DNA from: Methanocorpusculum sp. MCE
Lineage (GTDB): Archaea > Halobacteriota > Methanomicrobia > Methanomicrobiales > Methanocorpusculaceae
Length of the DNA: 23,585 nucleotides
Direction of reading: 5' to 3'
Assembly: GCA_003315675.1 (NCBI GenBank)
Contig: NIZU01000112.1
Coordinates: 1 to 23,585, forward strand
Positions 1-7,018 of this stretch are shown here, piece by piece (position 1 is the first letter of the stretch; every line of letters begins with the position of its first letter). A program made the position numbers and the translations under genes. Under the pieces are notes generated by a model. The model had not been told where the DNA came from, did not search any database, and saw only the letters and a list, made by a program, of their open reading frames with translations.

Positions 1-206
1 ACTTCCAGAAGCTGAATCTTGAACATAAGTATGACATCGACATTGGGATGACCGCCCTTGCCGGATCTATTTGCATACATGGATTCAAGAAGAGGGCGAA
101 ACACATCCCAATCAAGTGTTTTACCAACGTCGGAGAGACGGTCGCCAAGTTTTTCATAACGTTCGTGATATGCCTGGTTGAGATCAAAGCTGCTGAAAGT
201 CACCAT
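1..206 (-). CDS. IS5-family transposase, N-terminal part only (runs off the window)
   Basis: Reading the minus strand from the ATG at 206 gives 68 residues with no stop before the window edge. The pattern is that of the N-terminal domain of IS5-type (InsH-like, DUF772) transposases: AYHERYEKLGDRL, then LDWDVFRPLLESMYAN, then a glycine-rich GGHPNVDVILMFKIQLL stretch. The DDE catalytic residues would be further on, outside the window. The gene points out of the window, opposite to the right-hand copy. Family assignment rests on motif recall only, but the pattern is characteristic. Confidence 0.8.
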   Translation of the reverse strand, partial: MVTFSSFDLNQAYHERYEKLGDRLSDVGKTLDWDVFRPLLESMYANRSGKGGHPNVDVILMFKIQLLE

Positions 207-270
207 ACATACTACTCAACGTACGAAAAGAAAGTACTTTCTGTCAAAAAAAAGGTTGTTAGAAATTCTC
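1..270 (-). mobile_element. Left copy of an IS5-type insertion sequence end
   Basis: This end matches the reverse complement of 23468-23585 almost base for base, apart from one extra A in the A run (8 against 7) and two substitutions inside the transposase. The shared block stops abruptly at 270, so the element edge reads GAGAATTTCTAACAACC going inward to the transposase. A perfect 12-base palindrome, GAAAGTACTTTC (230-241), lies between the edge and the transposase start and may be part of its promoter or a binding site. The other end of the element is outside the window, so the terminal inverted repeat and target duplication cannot be checked. Confidence 0.85.
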
Positions 271-521
271 ATTATGATAACGGCAAGGACGAGCAGCAGA
301 TTTTTCATGCATATTTCATGGATTCTCTGTCAGCTTATATATATCTAACGACTGTGCTTCAGAGTAATAATTAGTCTCAAAAATGAGTTTTTACCAAAAA
401 ATGGTGTAAAATCCGGGGTTATAATATTGCTTTGTCTTATTTCAATTCATCTGGATATTCCGAGTCTCAGCAGCAATGTTTAACGCAGACGCCTCCTTGG
501 CTGTACACGTCAGATAATGAC
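271..521. other. Non-coding gap between the IS edge and ogg
   Basis: No convincing gene is seen in this 251-base stretch. It is AT-rich, with T/A runs at 376-410 that could end transcripts. Short open frames here have no recognisable composition or family. It may be the remains of whatever lay at the insertion point of the left IS. Confidence 0.5.
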
Positions 522-1364
522 TCACCCGCCTTTCCTGCTGATCTCTTCCCGTATCCCAAACAAATACTCCTGAGCATATCCTGCATACTGACCGAAATGT
601 TCTCTGGCAAATGATCCTGCCATCTTATACGAGAGTTTTCGCGTACCTCCGAGATACTTTGTCCTAAGGATCCGTTCGATCCACACATCGACAGGAAACG
701 CCTCGTATTTTTCGAATCCGAACAGCAGTACACAGTCTGCCACCTTTGGTCCCACGCCGTTCAGAATCATAAGCTTCTCGTGTGCCTCGGAATAGGGCAT
801 GCCTACAATGTTCTCTGCCCAGTTGGCATCGGATGCAGCCATTTCTGCAGCCCCGCAGATGTATGCGTCGCGATAGCCAACTTTACATGTGCGTATCGAG
901 CAGATTTCCTCCTCCGAAAGGCGTTTTGCCGTTGGGAACGTATGGAACGTCATTTCGTCCATCTCGAGTTTGTCCCCGTATCTCTCAGAGAGATTCTCGA
1001 TCCGCATCATAATGCCAGGAATATTTGCACAGGTTGCGCAGATATACGATACCAGACACTCCCATGGATCCTGTCTGATGATGCGAAGACCCAGGCATCG
1101 TTCGATTGCCGCGTGGATCACCGGATCTGTATCGATCTCATCCAGAATAGTGTCAAGAGGAATATCCAGTCCGAAGTATGTGACGAGTTCATTTTCAGTC
1201 GGTCCTTCGTACCGCAAAACATCATTTTCCTGCCGGATCTTCCAGATTTTGTCTCCGACAGGCGCATACCAGAATCCGTTATGCTGCCGCCATCGAAATG
1301 CCTGGCCGCAGGAGACCGTCAAATCCAGCTGAAACGGAGTGTCTTTGAGAGAAAAATTCTGCAT
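522..1364 (-). CDS. ogg: 8-oxoguanine DNA glycosylase/AP lyase (Ogg1-type, HhH-GPD)
   Basis: The 280-residue protein matches the Ogg1 family over its whole length. An N-terminal domain (about 1-95, with CGQAFRWRQ at 19-27) precedes the helix-hairpin-helix domain. The hairpin LNGVGPKVADCVLLFGF contains the expected catalytic lysine (K207), and AFPVDVWIERIL contains the conserved aspartate (D226). In the family these residues remove 8-oxoguanine opposite cytosine and cleave the strand at the abasic site. The ATG at 1364 follows the stop of the small membrane-protein gene by 9 bases, so the two are probably co-transcribed. The gene appears intact and full length. The function is well supported; the exact archaeal subclass was not checked. 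Confidence 0.93.
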   Translation of the reverse strand: MQNFSLKDTPFQLDLTVSCGQAFRWRQHNGFWYAPVGDKIWKIRQENDVLRYEGPTENELVTYFGLDIPLDTILDEIDTDPVIHAAIERCLGLRIIRQDPWECLVSYICATCANIPGIMMRIENLSERYGDKLEMDEMTFHTFPTAKRLSEEEICSIRTCKVGYRDAYICGAAEMAASDANWAENIVGMPYSEAHEKLMILNGVGPKVADCVLLFGFEKYEAFPVDVWIERILRTKYLGGTRKLSYKMAGSFAREHFGQYAGYAQEYLFGIREEISRKGG

Positions 1365-1373
1365 AAAAAAAAG

Positions 1374-1553
1374 TTATTCTTTGAGCATCAGAATGCCCAG
1401 AAGAATTGCACCAAGACCGCATATGGCAAGAACGAGCCCGAATCCTCCCAGCACGAACTGAATGAACAGATCAAGGTTGAACCAGATTCCAAGAATACCC
1501 AGTGCAAGAAGAATAATACCTACAATCAGAGTGATAAGTCCTGTTTTATCCAT
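1374..1553 (-). CDS. Small two-helix membrane protein, function unknown
   Basis: Starting at the ATG at 1553 gives a 59-residue protein that begins MDKTGLITLIVGIILLALG and consists almost wholly of two hydrophobic segments (about 5-25 and 31-56) joined by a short amphipathic stretch. A longer reading from 1649 adds a charged, unconvincing N-terminus that would span the likely promoter, so the short start is preferred. A TATA-like CATATAAG on the minus strand (1576-1583) lies about 25 bases upstream, which fits a leaderless or nearly leaderless mRNA. It sits just ahead of ogg. No family is recognised. Confidence 0.6.
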   Translation of the reverse strand: MDKTGLITLIVGIILLALGILGIWFNLDLFIQFVLGGFGLVLAICGLGAILLGILMLKE

Positions 1554-1575
1554 AGTAGTATGTACTCGGTTTTTG

Positions 1576-1583
1576 CTTATATG
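1576..1583 (-). promoter_or_regulatory. TATA box for the small membrane protein-ogg transcript
   Basis: On the minus strand CATATAAG lies 23-30 bases before the ATG at 1553, the normal archaeal TATA-to-start distance if transcription begins at or next to the start codon. No BRE was scored. Confidence 0.45.
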
Positions 1584-1668
1584 CATTGCGCCACGGTTAA
1601 TATTCCTTATCCAGAAGTATTCTATAGTATTCACAGCAAAACTAGACAATAATCATTATTTGGGCACT

Positions 1669-2297
1669 ATGAATGCGCATACAGCTGATGACGGCGTCGC
1701 CGAAGTTATCAGATTTATCCTGATAATCGCTTTGATTGTGGCAGTCTCGGCTGTGTGGATTCTGGTGTATATTCCGGCCCAGGGAAATGCGGTCGAGACG
1801 GAACATGCCCGTCTCGTCACCGAAGAAATCGCCGACATCAAATACGGTATTGATTTTCTCTTGGCAACGGAACGGCATTTTGGATAAATAGGAGTGGACA
1901 GAGTCCAGTCGCTGTTTCCGCTCTCAAAATAACCTATAACTCTGCAAACTATTCTGCTTCGGATATCCGCATCGTCTACGACGGCGGAGCGGTTTTCCGT
2001 GGAAAGAAAAATGCGGCGCCGTATGTTTTTCTTCCCCCGTCTGCGGGATCTTCGGACCTTGTTCTGGTGACCGTTCCTTCGAACTACGGGGAACAGCAGA
2101 TCCTTGGAAATATTCCCTTGAGTCTGACATACAAATATCTTGGCGAGACCACGTATCATGCGGCAAACGTAACATTATATCAGCCTGATCTGGGCAATCC
2201 CTGGAACGAATTTATACAAAATACAGATGGTACTATAAAAACATTCGATACCGTTACCGTGGTCAAGTATGAAGTTGTGGCAGGAGGTCCCCAATGA
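1669..2297 (+). pseudogene. Type IV pilin-like protein 1, frameshifted
   Basis: The ATG at 1669 starts a short charged leader ending ADDG, then a hydrophobic helix (VAEVIRFILIIALIVAVSAVW), typical of an archaeal prepilin processed after glycine. The frame stops at 1885-1887 after 72 residues. An open frame offset by one base continues from there to 2297 with a beta-rich domain of about 135 residues. Restoring one T in the TTTT run at 1878-1881 joins the two into about 209 residues, the size of the next pilin (211). The downstream gene starts inside the last codons (ATGA overlap at 2294), so this is the first gene of a pilin operon. The frameshift could be real or a sequence error. Confidence 0.7.
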
Positions 2298-2929
2298 AGG
2301 AAAATGCCGATTCCGGTCTTTCGGAAGTTGTCAGTGTGGCTCTGATCTTAACTGTCCTTATTCTGATTATAATAATGTGGGTACTGATCGCTTTTCCGAT
2401 AATGGGAACCAATGCCGAACAGGTGCATAACGGTGATGTTTTTCTCGAGTTCGCTCAAATGAAAGCCGATGTTGATACAGTCTGGCTTTCGAATTCCACC
2501 GGTATAACACGCCAGGCGGTATTTACCCTCTCTCCCGCAGCTGACCGAACCGAGGTTACGATCTTTCCAAATCTTTTGCTGGCCGCGTCATTTGGCACGG
2601 TAACGCTGACATACGGCAATACCTATGATGTTGACACCGGGGGAGTAACCGAAACATATGCTGCCGTCCAGATCATCTACACTTCTTCGAACATGTATGC
2701 CGAAGAGATCAATATCCTCTATAACGGCGGGACTCTTTCTCAGAATGATCGCGTTATTCTTTCCGGTTCAGATTCCGGATCGGGGAGATATATCATTGTG
2801 GTCAATACCACTGAAGTTCACGAGACGGTCATCGGAGGTTCTGGTGTTGCCACGCTGAATTACCGACTGGAGAAAATTGTAACTTGGGGTTCGGATCACT
2901 TATGCGTATTCAGTATGGAGCTGCGGTAA
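2294..2929 (+). CDS. Type IV pilin-like protein 2
   Basis: The protein has 211 residues. The leader MKENADSG is followed by LSEVVSVALILTVLILIIIM, a 20-25 residue hydrophobic helix, so class III-type prepilin processing after Gly8 is expected. The rest is a secreted, Ser/Thr/Val-rich beta domain with no recognised fold. Just after the helix it shares the pattern W-x(4)-P-x(5-6)-AE-x(2)-H with its two neighbours, which suggests tandem duplication. It overlaps the upstream gene by 4 bases and is followed by the next start after 2 bases, so translation is probably coupled. It is likely a minor pilin or pseudopilin of the locus; no specific role can be assigned. Confidence 0.75.
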   Translation: MKENADSGLSEVVSVALILTVLILIIIMWVLIAFPIMGTNAEQVHNGDVFLEFAQMKADVDTVWLSNSTGITRQAVFTLSPAADRTEVTIFPNLLLAASFGTVTLTYGNTYDVDTGGVTETYAAVQIIYTSSNMYAEEINILYNGGTLSQNDRVILSGSDSGSGRYIIVVNTTEVHETVIGGSGVATLNYRLEKIVTWGSDHLCVFSMELR

Positions 2930-2931
2930 TC

Positions 2932-3747
2932 ATGATGCAGAAACGTGATTCCGGTCTTTCCATGGCGGTTGGTTTTGTGATGGTATTACTGGTCATTGCG
3001 ATGATCATCGGCATGTGGGCGGTCGTCGGCGTGCCGGAACAAATTCGGGATGCGGAGGATTATCACGCTATTGAGGTAACGAATTCATTTCTTGATTACA
3101 AAATTGCCGTCGATAATCTCAATCAAAGTGGCAATACGTGGGTAGGGGTGAGTGTGAGTATGCTGATTCCTGCTGCATCTGCTTATGCCGACGGGGCACT
3201 GTTTATGGAAGAGGGTGTTGGAACGCTCAGTGTCGATGTCGACGACACGCCATACAGCACCACTGAAATCAGTCGGTTGTATGCGACATTTGGAACGACG
3301 AACACCCGGATCGGCTATGGGGCGGGCGGCGTGTATAGAAAAGATTATGGCTCTGCAGTGTGGGTGACTCCGCCTTCACTAACTATAGAAAATTCAGACC
3401 CTGTTGTTTATGTGAACATGGTCATTCCGAAAATGCAGGGATCGTTTGCGGTCGGAAGTTCCGAGGGTATCCCGGTGGATACCCTTCTGGTTAATCCCTC
3501 ATCTCCGTCGTCGGGATCCGAATATCATATGATAACCATTACCTATGAGGCTTATGACCGTTGGGATGCTTTATTGTGGAGTGCGTTTTTCAACGAAACA
3601 GAAATAAAGTATCGAAACATAGTGGAGGATATCACCGTGGAACTAACAGATAATACAACCTCAATGAAGATTACCCCGCTTTCGAGCGAATCTCTCCATC
3701 TTACCATGACCACGCCGGAATATCGTGTCGATGTCAGGGGTGTCTGA
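2932..3747 (+). CDS. Type IV pilin-like protein 3
   Basis: The start at 2932 (or 2935) is chosen because it places the leader MMQKRDSG directly before LSMAVGFVMVLLVIAMIIGM, a proper prepilin signal and helix; a longer in-frame reading from 2884 overlaps the upstream gene. The product is about 271 residues. The exported part is rich in Ser, Thr and aromatic residues, with several N-x-S/T sequons (for example NQSG, NETE, NTTS) that could be glycosylated in archaea. It shares the post-helix W/P/AE/H pattern of the two upstream pilins. Its stop overlaps the next start (TGATG at 3745-3749). Confidence 0.75.
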   Translation: MMQKRDSGLSMAVGFVMVLLVIAMIIGMWAVVGVPEQIRDAEDYHAIEVTNSFLDYKIAVDNLNQSGNTWVGVSVSMLIPAASAYADGALFMEEGVGTLSVDVDDTPYSTTEISRLYATFGTTNTRIGYGAGGVYRKDYGSAVWVTPPSLTIENSDPVVYVNMVIPKMQGSFAVGSSEGIPVDTLLVNPSSPSSGSEYHMITITYEAYDRWDALLWSAFFNETEIKYRNIVEDITVELTDNTTSMKITPLSSESLHLTMTTPEYRVDVRGV

Positions 3748-4942
3748 TGCTGCGAAGCGACTCTGCGGTTTCCAGCGTAGTTGGTGTTGTTCTTCTGCTG
3801 CTTCTGGTTGTTCTCGCAGCATCGGTGATAGGTCTGACTATTTCGGCAGCTACCCAGAATGCCGTTGAGAGTACGCCCAATGTTCAGTTTATCCCCTCGG
3901 CCGATCCCCAGATGCTGTATCACGGCGGTGGTGATGCTTGGACCGAGTGGCGTACAGGTCAGGCAATCGAACTGCCTGATGACTATTATGTTGCAAACCT
4001 TACGATCATCGCTCTAGATACATTGGGCCGTGACCAGTTGTTGTATCGAGGTTCGGGTGTTGTCGTGACACCTGTTCCGACCCCCACTCCGACAACCTCC
4101 ACACCGACGGTAACGCCGACGCCGACACCTACGCCCAGCCCGTATTATGTAGTTGGAAGCGAACCCTATGCAAATGCTTCTGAATTTGTCGATTCACTTA
4201 CCGCGTGGAAAGAGGGTACTGCAGATCTTATTGGTAATGGTAATTCCCTTCTTCTCTTCAGAGATATCATTGTTGGTAATGAACCCATTGTCCTTACACC
4301 TGAGATAATGGGTTCTGATAATATACTCTATATCACAGATGGATGGAGTCAGATTTATAAGAAAATGGCAAAGATAATATTACGATTAGTCGAGCTCCAG
4401 GTTATGCTGGAACATTACTAGTTATAGAAACAGGAACTCTTTCGTCCAATACGGTGCAAATAGTCTTGGATGGTACGAATCAGGTTGGAAGCGCTCCTCT
4501 TCTTGTAATTGAAAACGGGGCGACGTTATCTATCAATGAGGTACTTACTGTAGTTAATGGAATTAAGGAGGGTGGGGAAGGTGGAGGTATCTATAATGCT
4601 GGGACCTTGCGTGTCCAGAGTAATTTAATTGTAGCTAATAATAATGCTGAATATGGCGGGGGAATTTTTGTTGATGATGGGGGGAGTGTAACAATGACTG
4701 GTGGTAGTATTGCTAGAAATTATGCTACAGTAAAAGGGGGTGGGGTCTATAACAAAGGGTCGTATACCTTATACTCAGGAACAATTGATGAAACTAACAC
4801 TACTCCAACCGGATCTGTATATTATGCAGTAGCCGGTTCAACAAATAATCGGGCTATATTTATGCGTTTTGCACCCGGTCAACAAACAACGACACCAACT
4901 GTTGATCAGGCAGTTGATCTCTATCTACCTTATTGGGGATAA
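3747..4942 (+). pseudogene. Pilin with Pro/Thr linker and beta-helix adhesin domain, frameshifted
   Basis: The N-terminus (MLRSDSA then VSSVVGVVLLLLLVVLAASV) is a classic archaeal pilin signal. A globular part follows, then a Pro/Thr linker of repeated TPTP units (about residues 106-133), then a C-terminal domain with GGGIYN, GGGIF and GGGVYN motifs separated by about 25-30 residues. These are hallmarks of right-handed parallel beta-helix or POMP-type repeats found in surface adhesins. The first frame stops at 4419-4421. The offset frame that carries the repeats is open from 4361 to 4942. Adding one A to the GAAAATGG run at 4361-4368 gives one protein of about 398 residues. It is probably a surface-exposed adhesive pilin that is broken in this sequence. 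Confidence 0.7.
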
Positions 4943-5269
4943 GTTATGCCTTTCACGAATTGGATTGAGATTAACACCAGGGAACTCCTAATCAAATAAG
5001 GGGGCGGCGATGATTTGCTGTCCACACCGGCACGATTAACCTCGTGTAATTTCGTGAATGAGTATCACCCATTTTTGGGTTAAAAAATTTTTCATTTTTT
5101 TATTTTTGAAATTGATAGTTCCGTTAACACCACTATTTTGGGTAACCACTCAACATTCTCCAATATAGTGGTAATTTCCACGAAAAATCATGATAATATT
5201 GTGGTTATACTGAATGTTCCATTAGAGATATCATTATCATCGATTCGATACAAAATTAGAGTGCATACT
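4943..5269. other. Gap between pilin operon and pilin 5: terminator-like T runs and an inverted repeat
   Basis: No gene is seen. The middle (5072-5110) is a run of T-rich tracts that fits an archaeal poly-T terminator for the pilin operon. Nearer to pilin 5 is the inverted repeat described separately. The AT-rich stretch 5225-5265 just ahead of the ATG probably holds the pilin 5 promoter, but no single TATA box stands out. Confidence 0.5.
5130..5171. promoter_or_regulatory. Inverted repeat, possible operator for pilin 5
   Basis: CCACTATTTTGG (5130-5141) and CCAATATAGTGG (5160-5171) are inverted copies with 11 of 12 positions matching and centres 30 bases apart, about three helical turns. A weaker third copy (AATATTGTGG) lies near 5196-5206. 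This arrangement, about 100 bases ahead of the pilin start, would suit a dimeric DNA-binding regulator. No regulator is known from the window. Confidence 0.4.
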
Positions 5270-5683
5270 ATGAAAGTAAGTACAAAGAAAAATGACGGAG
5301 TATCCCCGGTTATCGGTACGATTCTCCTTGTGGCAATCACTGTTGTGCTTGTCGCTATCATCTCGGCTGTCGTTATGGGCATGACCGGGGGTATTGGAAC
5401 GAACCATGTTGTTGGTGTGAAAGTAGTCCAGGGTGCTGCTGTTGCAGACAATGCAACATTACTGATTACGATTACCGGCGGCGACACTGCTGGTTTAGGC
5501 AATCTTACTGTATATGACGGTTCGACATACTTTGATTCACAAACAGCTGGATCAGTAGGAGTGCCGGTGACCTTCAGTAACACCTCCAGCCCACTTTCTG
5601 CTGGCGCTGCATCTATCTCCGTAGTCGGTACATTCTCTGATGGTGATCAGACCATTTACACCGGCACGATCAATCTGATATAA
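5270..5683 (+). CDS. Archaeal type IV pilin (major-pilin type, 137 residues)
   Basis: The start at 5270 gives MKVSTKKNDG, then VSPVIGTILLVAITVVLVAI, the textbook archaeal pilin N-terminus (DUF1628/PF07790 type) with cleavage after the DG. A longer in-frame reading from 5138 would add a leader that prepilin signals do not have, so it is rejected. After the helix follow about 95 residues of small, Gly/Ala/Thr/Val-rich beta-strand sequence without cysteines. Its size and simple make-up suggest a major fibre subunit, unlike the larger decorated pilins nearby. It has its own upstream region and is followed by a T-run terminator, so it is probably transcribed alone. Confidence 0.85.
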   Translation: MKVSTKKNDGVSPVIGTILLVAITVVLVAIISAVVMGMTGGIGTNHVVGVKVVQGAAVADNATLLITITGGDTAGLGNLTVYDGSTYFDSQTAGSVGVPVTFSNTSSPLSAGAASISVVGTFSDGDQTIYTGTINLI

Positions 5684-5685
5684 CC

Positions 5686-5721
5686 TCACCCTCTGAGGCT
5701 ACCCACTATCTTTTTTTTTAT
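5686..5721 (+). terminator. Poly-T terminator after pilin 5
   Basis: A short CCTC/GAGG stem (about 5685-5698) is followed by a run of nine T just after the pilin stop. Archaeal transcription ends at such T runs. The miniature element begins immediately after, at 5723. Confidence 0.55.
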
Positions 5722-5722
5722 C

Positions 5723-6690
5723 TAGGACTTACGCGGTGTGATCTCAACAGAACAAACAACAACTGAAGTCGTTTTGGACGTACTTCGATTTCGTTCATGG
5801 CCTTAGTGTAGACACAAGAGAAAAATATCTCGCAGGCAGAGGTGTGTTCACCTCTGCCCAGCAAGAAAACTCGCAAATCAGAGATTTGCTCCGCTGAGGG
5901 ACCTAAAGGTCCCCGCCTCCTCAACGAGCTTCCCAAAAAGCATAATGAGAAACCCGAGGAAGAGCATGATGAGCTTCCGGAGGCGGCTGGAGATCTGCAT
6001 CTCCGCACCTCACGTTCGTTCAGGGCCGGCTTCGTGTCTGCCCAGGCATCGACCGCTGCAAGGGTGGCGTCGTCGGCATAACCGGAGACGGTCATCGAAT
6101 CCCGGTTGAGACTGAGCTGGAAAGTATCGGTCCCGAGCTTCGCGGAAATGCGGACGTTCCAGGTAGCTTCGGTACCGATCACGGAGGTCTCTGCCGTGCC
6201 GCCGTTCCCGAATGCGGTCTTGAGATCCGCACTGCCGGTAAGGGCGGTGATTGCTGCGGCATATTCATCACGGGTATATGCCGTGACCTGAACCTTGCCG
6301 TTCATCTCGGAGGTGTTCGGATCGAAGTAGCCGACATAGGTCTTGTAGGTCTGCTTCCCGAGCTCGACTTCGGCGAGGCCGAGGGGGTTATCCACGCCGG
6401 TAATTTCTGCGACGATCGCATCATACGCGGCGGCGTTCGTAAACTCTGCGGTGAAGATCCGCTTTGCGGACTTCGAGATTGCTGTCTGAATGAAATCTGC
6501 GGTCATGGTGGAGGTGATGAGCAAGTCGATATACTTGCGATCGCTGAGACCGCCCACGGCGGTCGGAAGCGAGGAGGAAACCGGAGGTTTGCGGGATTCG
6601 CGCCGATTCGCGGTTGGTTTTTTCTCAGGTTTCCACACCTAACAAACTCCTTCCCGAATTGGATCGGGTGTTCCGGGATCGTTTTTGAGA
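5723..6690 (-). mobile_element. Miniature transposable element carrying a gene fragment
   Basis: The end at 5723 starts TAGGACTTACGCGGTGTG and continues into a subterminal block (ATCTCAAC, then AACTGAAGTCGTT and GACGTAC) that recurs inverted at 16700-16771. Near 6590-6675 is the other type of end found at 15564 and 15788: CCTTCCCGAATTGGA, a TTTCCACA box, and the CGATTCGCGGTTGG iteron. The outermost bases on this side are no longer a good terminal repeat, so the limit of about 6690 is approximate. No transposase is encoded, so the element would need one supplied in trans. Between the ends lies a coding fragment (6015-6548). Confidence 0.65.
6015..6548 (-). pseudogene. Gene fragment of unknown family inside the miniature element
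   Basis: Minus-strand residues from LSDRKYIDLLITSTMTADF to about WADTKPALN read as real protein: balanced composition, regular alternation of hydrophobic and polar residues, and motifs such as TYKTYVGYFDPNTSEMNGK. Outside these limits the same frame reads through the element ends and becomes Arg/Ser/Pro-rich nonsense, so the larger open frame (5718-6638) is not one gene. There is no credible start codon or ribosome site, and both ends look cut. No family is recognised. It is best read as a piece of a host or foreign gene captured by the element. Confidence 0.5.
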
Positions 6691-6721
6691 TGATCTCCCC
6701 AAACGAATTTTTCATCATTTT

Positions 6722-6933
6722 TCCACTCGCAAATAGGTGTTTCGATTCAAAAATCACCTCCCGCCGATCAATTTTGACCATTTTTTTAATGATGATTTTC
6801 GGCGGGTAAAAATTGAAATCGGCAGGATTCGGCGTATTTTTTGTTGGGTGATGGTTTTTTGCTGGTCAAAAGAGGGGTGTTTTTGCTTGGCAGACGGTGA
6901 TTTTGGAATCGAAATGGTGGTTTTCGAGTGGAG
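6722..6933. repeat. 212-base foldback (imperfect palindrome)
   Basis: The arms 6722-6758 and 6896-6933 are inverted copies: GGTGATTTT(T/G)GAATCGAAA and CGAGTGGA match in both, with a poorer stretch between. Inside, CCCGCCGA (6760-6767) pairs perfectly with TCGGCGGG (6799-6806), and TTTTGACCA (6772-6780) pairs with TGGTCAAAA (6864-6872). No gene is seen from 6690 to 7018. It may be another small foldback element or a structured RNA region between the element and the pilin 6 stop. Confidence 0.55.
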
Positions 6934-7018
6934 GCGGAGGGGGATATGGAGTGTTGAGACTGCAGATATTCTCTCCATCTTATCCGTACATCAGGTATTT
7001 CGGCCAAGAACCCCCTCG

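Noticed and set aside
48..374. A 108-residue plus-strand open frame over the left IS end
   Set aside because: It is antisense to the transposase start and continues into non-coding DNA; the matching frame at the right end is likewise antisense IS sequence.
780..1652. A 290-residue plus-strand open frame
   Set aside because: It lies antisense to ogg and the small membrane protein, both of which have convincing family or membrane patterns; its own residues are Cys/His/Arg-rich and patternless.
5718..6638. A 306-residue minus-strand open frame as one gene
   Set aside because: Both ends read through transposable-element ends that recur elsewhere in the window; only the middle is protein-like.
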